Origin: Bacteroidota bacterium
GTDB lineage: Bacteria > Bacteroidota > Bacteroidia > Flavobacteriales > Flavobacteriaceae
Direction: 5' to 3'
Length of the DNA: 8,197 nt
Assembly (NCBI GenBank): GCA_004356305.1
Contig: SMXJ01000069.1
Coordinates: 1-8,197, forward strand
Within the stretch, counting starts at the first letter, position 1. Each line of letters begins with the position of its first letter. Shown in pieces: positions 6,520-8,197 of the stretch. The notes under the pieces were generated by a model that made no database searches, had not been told where the DNA came from, and saw only the letters and a program-made list of their open reading frames with translations. Position numbers and translations under genes: made by a program.

Positions 6520-6537
6520 AACCAAATACTGCTTTGT

Positions 6538-6927
6538 TTATTGGTTTTTAAGAAATTTATTCAAGGCGATAATTTCATAGGTGAGAAACACAAAATACGG
6601 AATAAAAAAGTTGATCGCCTCGGTTATTGGAGAAGTCGATTTCCCACTGATCAGGGGTAATAAAAAAACAATTGCCAATGCCATCTTTCCGATGGTGAGC
6701 ATTAAAAATAAATTGTACCCTTTTTCACTTCCCCTGGAAACTTTGTAGTTAATAAATCCATACACTATACATACCGTAACGGCGTTAAATACATAAATGC
6801 TCCAGAGGGGTAGATATAGGTCAATTTCGGAAAAGAAATTGAAGAAAATATAATAGTGTATGCCGAATAATAACACAGCAAATCCAATCAACTTTAATGC
6901 AAATTTCAGGAGTTCCTTATTTATCAT
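6538..6927 (-). CDS. Four-helix membrane protein in the AtpI position (DUF6168-like)
   Basis: The 129-residue protein has four clear membrane helices at about 9-31, 41-62, 71-93 and 103-123. They are joined by a short basic loop (NYKVSRGSEKG, 60-70) and polar turns. I believe it belongs to the uncharacterised Bacteroidota family DUF6168, from memory. Size, four-helix plan and place between an AtpZ-like gene and atpB recall AtpI, the small protein encoded first in many atp operons and thought to help assemble the c ring or supply divalent cations. The sequence itself shows no firm AtpI signature, so equivalence is inference. Its ATG overlaps the end of the AtpZ-like gene by 11 bases, which indicates translational coupling. 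The atpB promoter begins 16 bases before its stop would be passed by a polymerase, leaving this gene in the upstream transcript. Confidence 0.85.
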   Translation of the reverse strand: MINKELLKFALKLIGFAVLLFGIHYYIFFNFFSEIDLYLPLWSIYVFNAVTVCIVYGFINYKVSRGSEKGYNLFLMLTIGKMALAIVFLLPLISGKSTSPITEAINFFIPYFVFLTYEIIALNKFLKNQ

Positions 6928-7168
6928 TTTCTTTTGAAAAATTGGAAGCTTGCCTTATAACTAAGTACATGGCGATGGCGATTGAAACCAAGCTACATAT
7001 TATGGTAAATACCGGATACTCATTGGGATAAGCTTCGTCCAGCTTCACTCCTCCCAAGGACCCCAATCCAATGATCACCAACATTTGAAAAGCTAGCCCT
7101 GAAAAGCGAGCGAAACTCTTAATTTTGCTGCTCCGGTTTGGCTTTTTGGATTCGTTGTGATCTGTCAA
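6917..7168 (-). CDS. atpZ: AtpZ/AtpI-family ATP synthase accessory protein
   Basis: This 83-residue protein has a basic N-terminus and two membrane helices (about 24-40 and 53-72) joined by a loop with GVKLDEAYPNEYP (40-52). The glycine-rich first helix, the G-x-K-L-D turn and the phenylalanine-containing second helix are typical of the AtpZ family. These proteins accompany ATP synthase and are proposed to act with AtpI in magnesium or calcium supply or c-ring assembly. The reading frame is closed upstream by a stop at 7187-7189, and the only usual start between that stop and the first helix is a TTG at 7168. The gene thus overlaps the bactofilin gene by 50 bases and the four-helix gene by 11. 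The family call is good; the exact start depends on the rare codon. Confidence 0.9.
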   Translation of the reverse strand: MTDHNESKKPNRSSKIKSFARFSGLAFQMLVIIGLGSLGGVKLDEAYPNEYPVFTIICSLVSIAIAMYLVIRQASNFSKENDK

Positions 7169-7598
7169 AAGGGTGGTTTTGAGATTTCAGCACTTCGGTA
7201 TGCTTTGTAGTAAGATCCGGTTCTACAGTTTTTTCCTTCCCAGGCCCTTTCATAGAGCAAGAAGCATTAAAGGTGGCTCCCGGTTCAACCGCTAATTTTC
7301 CAACCACTACTTCTCCTTCGATATGAGCAGTCGATTTTATAGTTAATGTCCCGGATACATCTAGGTTGCCCTTAAATCTACCTTCAATGTCTGCGTCTTC
7401 GCAGCTTAGTTTCCCGATGATCACGCCGGATTTTCCTAGAACCACCTTGGAAGGATTGCTAATACTTCCTTCAATGGTTCCGTCTATTCTAAAATACCCA
7501 TTTGAAATAATATCTCCTTTCAATTGGGTTCCTTCGTTAATTCTGTTTTGGCTAACTGTTGGTTCCATAATCCTTTTTTCTTTTTTTTCTGAAAACAT
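7119..7598 (-). CDS. Bactofilin (polymer-forming cytoskeletal protein)
   Basis: Bactofilins polymerise without nucleotides into filaments that position cell-envelope machinery. The 159 residues hold a central right-handed beta-helix domain (about 22-115) of short repeating strands with regular glycines and hydrophobics, for example LKGDIISNGYFRIDGTIEG (26-44) and IEGRFKGNLDVSGTLTI (71-87). A charged N-terminal tail and a hydrophilic C-tail with PFDRSQR (143-149) flank it. A second ATG at codon 11 (7568) is preceded by AAGGATT, a Shine-Dalgarno-like site rare in this phylum. The first ATG has none, so the start may be either; I keep the longer form because flavobacterial relatives, as I recall, begin MFS. 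The 5' end has an A8-G-A6 run, a possible slippage site. The gene is 7 bases behind sprE and overlaps the AtpZ-like gene by 50 bases. Confidence 0.93.
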   Translation of the reverse strand: MFSEKKEKRIMEPTVSQNRINEGTQLKGDIISNGYFRIDGTIEGSISNPSKVVLGKSGVIIGKLSCEDADIEGRFKGNLDVSGTLTIKSTAHIEGEVVVGKLAVEPGATFNASCSMKGPGKEKTVEPDLTTKHTEVLKSQNHPFDRSQRIQKAKPEQQN

Positions 7599-7605
7599 AA
7601 CGCTA

Positions 7606-8197
7606 TTAATTTTGGGGATTACTGTTTTCTTCTTCCATATTGATGAAAGTCAAATAGTCCTCCAGGTTTTTATGAATCTGAATCACTTTGTAATTAGGCG
7701 AAGCTATTTCGAAAAACGCGCGCTTGATCTTAAATTCCTTCTTCTCTTCCAATACCTCGGCAAATCCTCTTCCGCCCAGCTTTGTGCTCAGGCCATGGAT
7801 AATAACAAATTTGGTGCTAGGATCGTAATAGTCCATTGAAGCCGACATATAGGTGTAATTAAAATAGGTAATGGCTTCGTTCAGCTTTTCCAACAAAGCG
7901 GTAGCTTCCTCCTGTTCGGTAGCATCATATTTGTACACTACCTTCCAACTATTCTTCACTTCTTCTTCGGGCATAAACTCCTTCGATGCCAATCCGGGTA
8001 AAACCGTAGCGTATATTTTTTCGGCCTGTTTTCCCTCTTCAGACTGTGGATAATTAAGCGCCACAAAGTTCAAGGCTTTTTTATATGCTTCGAACCCGTC
8101 TTGTCGTGCCAAGGCAGTGGCCTTCAATATTTCGAGTTTGGGAACAATGTCATTCCCCGTATGAAGAGAAATATAGTCGTCGGCGGTATCAATTACA
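7606..8197 (-). CDS. sprE: SprE/PorW-type gliding and type IX secretion protein, C-terminal part (cut by window edge)
   Basis: The frame is open from the window edge to a TAA at 7606-7608, giving 196 residues of a larger protein. There is no start here: the TTG at 8127 is an internal leucine, and 23 codons upstream of it are open and of the same character. The piece begins with the end of a tetratricopeptide-like helical region, including LKATALARQDGFEAYKKAL and YPQSEEGKQAEKIYA. A mixed region then runs to the C-terminus (KLGGRGFAEVLEEKKEFKIK and the final FINMEEENSNPQN). This matches my memory of flavobacterial SprE/PorW, an outer-membrane lipoprotein with repeats that is needed for type IX secretion and gliding and is thought to link the secretion ring to PorLM. 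Placement just before a bactofilin and atp genes also fits flavobacteria. The lipid-attachment end is outside the window, so that part is not seen. Confidence 0.85.
   Translation of the reverse strand, partial: VIDTADDYISLHTGNDIVPKLEILKATALARQDGFEAYKKALNFVALNYPQSEEGKQAEKIYATVLPGLASKEFMPEEEVKNSWKVVYKYDATEQEEATALLEKLNEAITYFNYTYMSASMDYYDPSTKFVIIHGLSTKLGGRGFAEVLEEKKEFKIKRAFFEIASPNYKVIQIHKNLEDYLTFINMEEENSNPQN

Larger units (their letters stand above)
6491..6521 (-). promoter_or_regulatory. Bacteroidota-type promoter for the ATP synthase genes
   Basis: The minus strand has TTTG (6518-6521) as the -33 box, a 19-base spacer, and TACATTTG (6491-6498), a full match to the -7 consensus TAnnTTTG used by the Bacteroidota primary sigma factor. 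The predicted transcription start is about 6484-6486, some 27 bases before the TTG start of atpB. It lies in the only gap between the accessory genes and the structural genes, which suggests that atpBEFHAG has its own transcript besides any read-through from upstream. Confidence 0.75.

Noticed and set aside
6519..6547. Seven-bp inverted repeat (AAACCAA and TTGGTTT) around the stop of the four-helix gene, as a terminator
   Set aside because: The stem is AT-rich with a 15-base loop and no T-run after it, and it overlaps the -33 box; it is too weak to call.
7366..7839. Plus-strand frame of 157 codons across the bactofilin and sprE genes
   Set aside because: It runs antisense across a gene boundary and two well-supported genes; its hydrophobic translation reflects the complement of their charged codons.
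8125..8127. TTG as the start of the rightmost gene
   Set aside because: The frame stays open to the window edge with fitting helical-repeat sequence, so this is an internal leucine codon and the gene is cut by the edge.

Overview
This window most likely comes from a member of the Bacteroidota, probably the class Flavobacteriia and family Flavobacteriaceae. The DNA is AT-rich and every real gene lies on the minus strand. The right edge holds the C-terminal part of a SprE/PorW-type protein of gliding motility and type IX secretion. Ribosome-binding sites are mostly A-rich and lack a Shine-Dalgarno motif. The one clear promoter is of the Bacteroidota type (TTTG, 19 bases, TAnnTTTG). The ATP synthase genes stop after the gamma subunit, without beta and epsilon, which is an arrangement known in flavobacteria.

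Reading in the direction of transcription, from right to left: (1) the 3' part of sprE/porW (7606-8197, cut by the window edge), a bactofilin (7119-7598), an AtpZ-like two-helix membrane protein (6917-7168) and a four-helix membrane protein in the position of AtpI (6538-6927). These four are tightly packed or overlapping. (2) A 79-base gap (6459-6537) with a strong-looking promoter, an imperfect 13-bp tandem repeat and a small inverted repeat over the -7 box. (3) The ATP synthase genes atpB, atpE, atpF, atpH, atpA and atpG (6458 down to 1444), with a hairpin directly behind atpE. (4) A clear intrinsic terminator at 1386-1420. (5) A small unrecognised lipoprotein gene (829-1344), dut (375-809) and the 5' part of a sugar-phosphate nucleotidyltransferase gene (1-335, cut by the window edge).

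atpB, atpE and atpF encode the membrane part of the F1Fo ATP synthase: subunit a, the c ring and the b stalk. atpH, atpA and atpG encode delta, alpha and gamma of the peripheral stalk and F1 head. Beta and epsilon must be encoded elsewhere. The AtpZ-like and four-helix proteins just upstream are likely assembly or ion-supply accessories. Subunit a has mitochondrial-type chemistry around the essential arginine and a long histidine-rich N-terminal extension, probably periplasmic.

No mobile element, CRISPR array, tRNA, rRNA or wholly new system was seen. The core is conventional. The points worth a second look are regulatory: the atpB promoter and its repeats, the ambiguous atpB start, and the atpE-atpF hairpin. 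The unknown lipoprotein and the linkage of sprE, bactofilin and the atp genes also merit attention.
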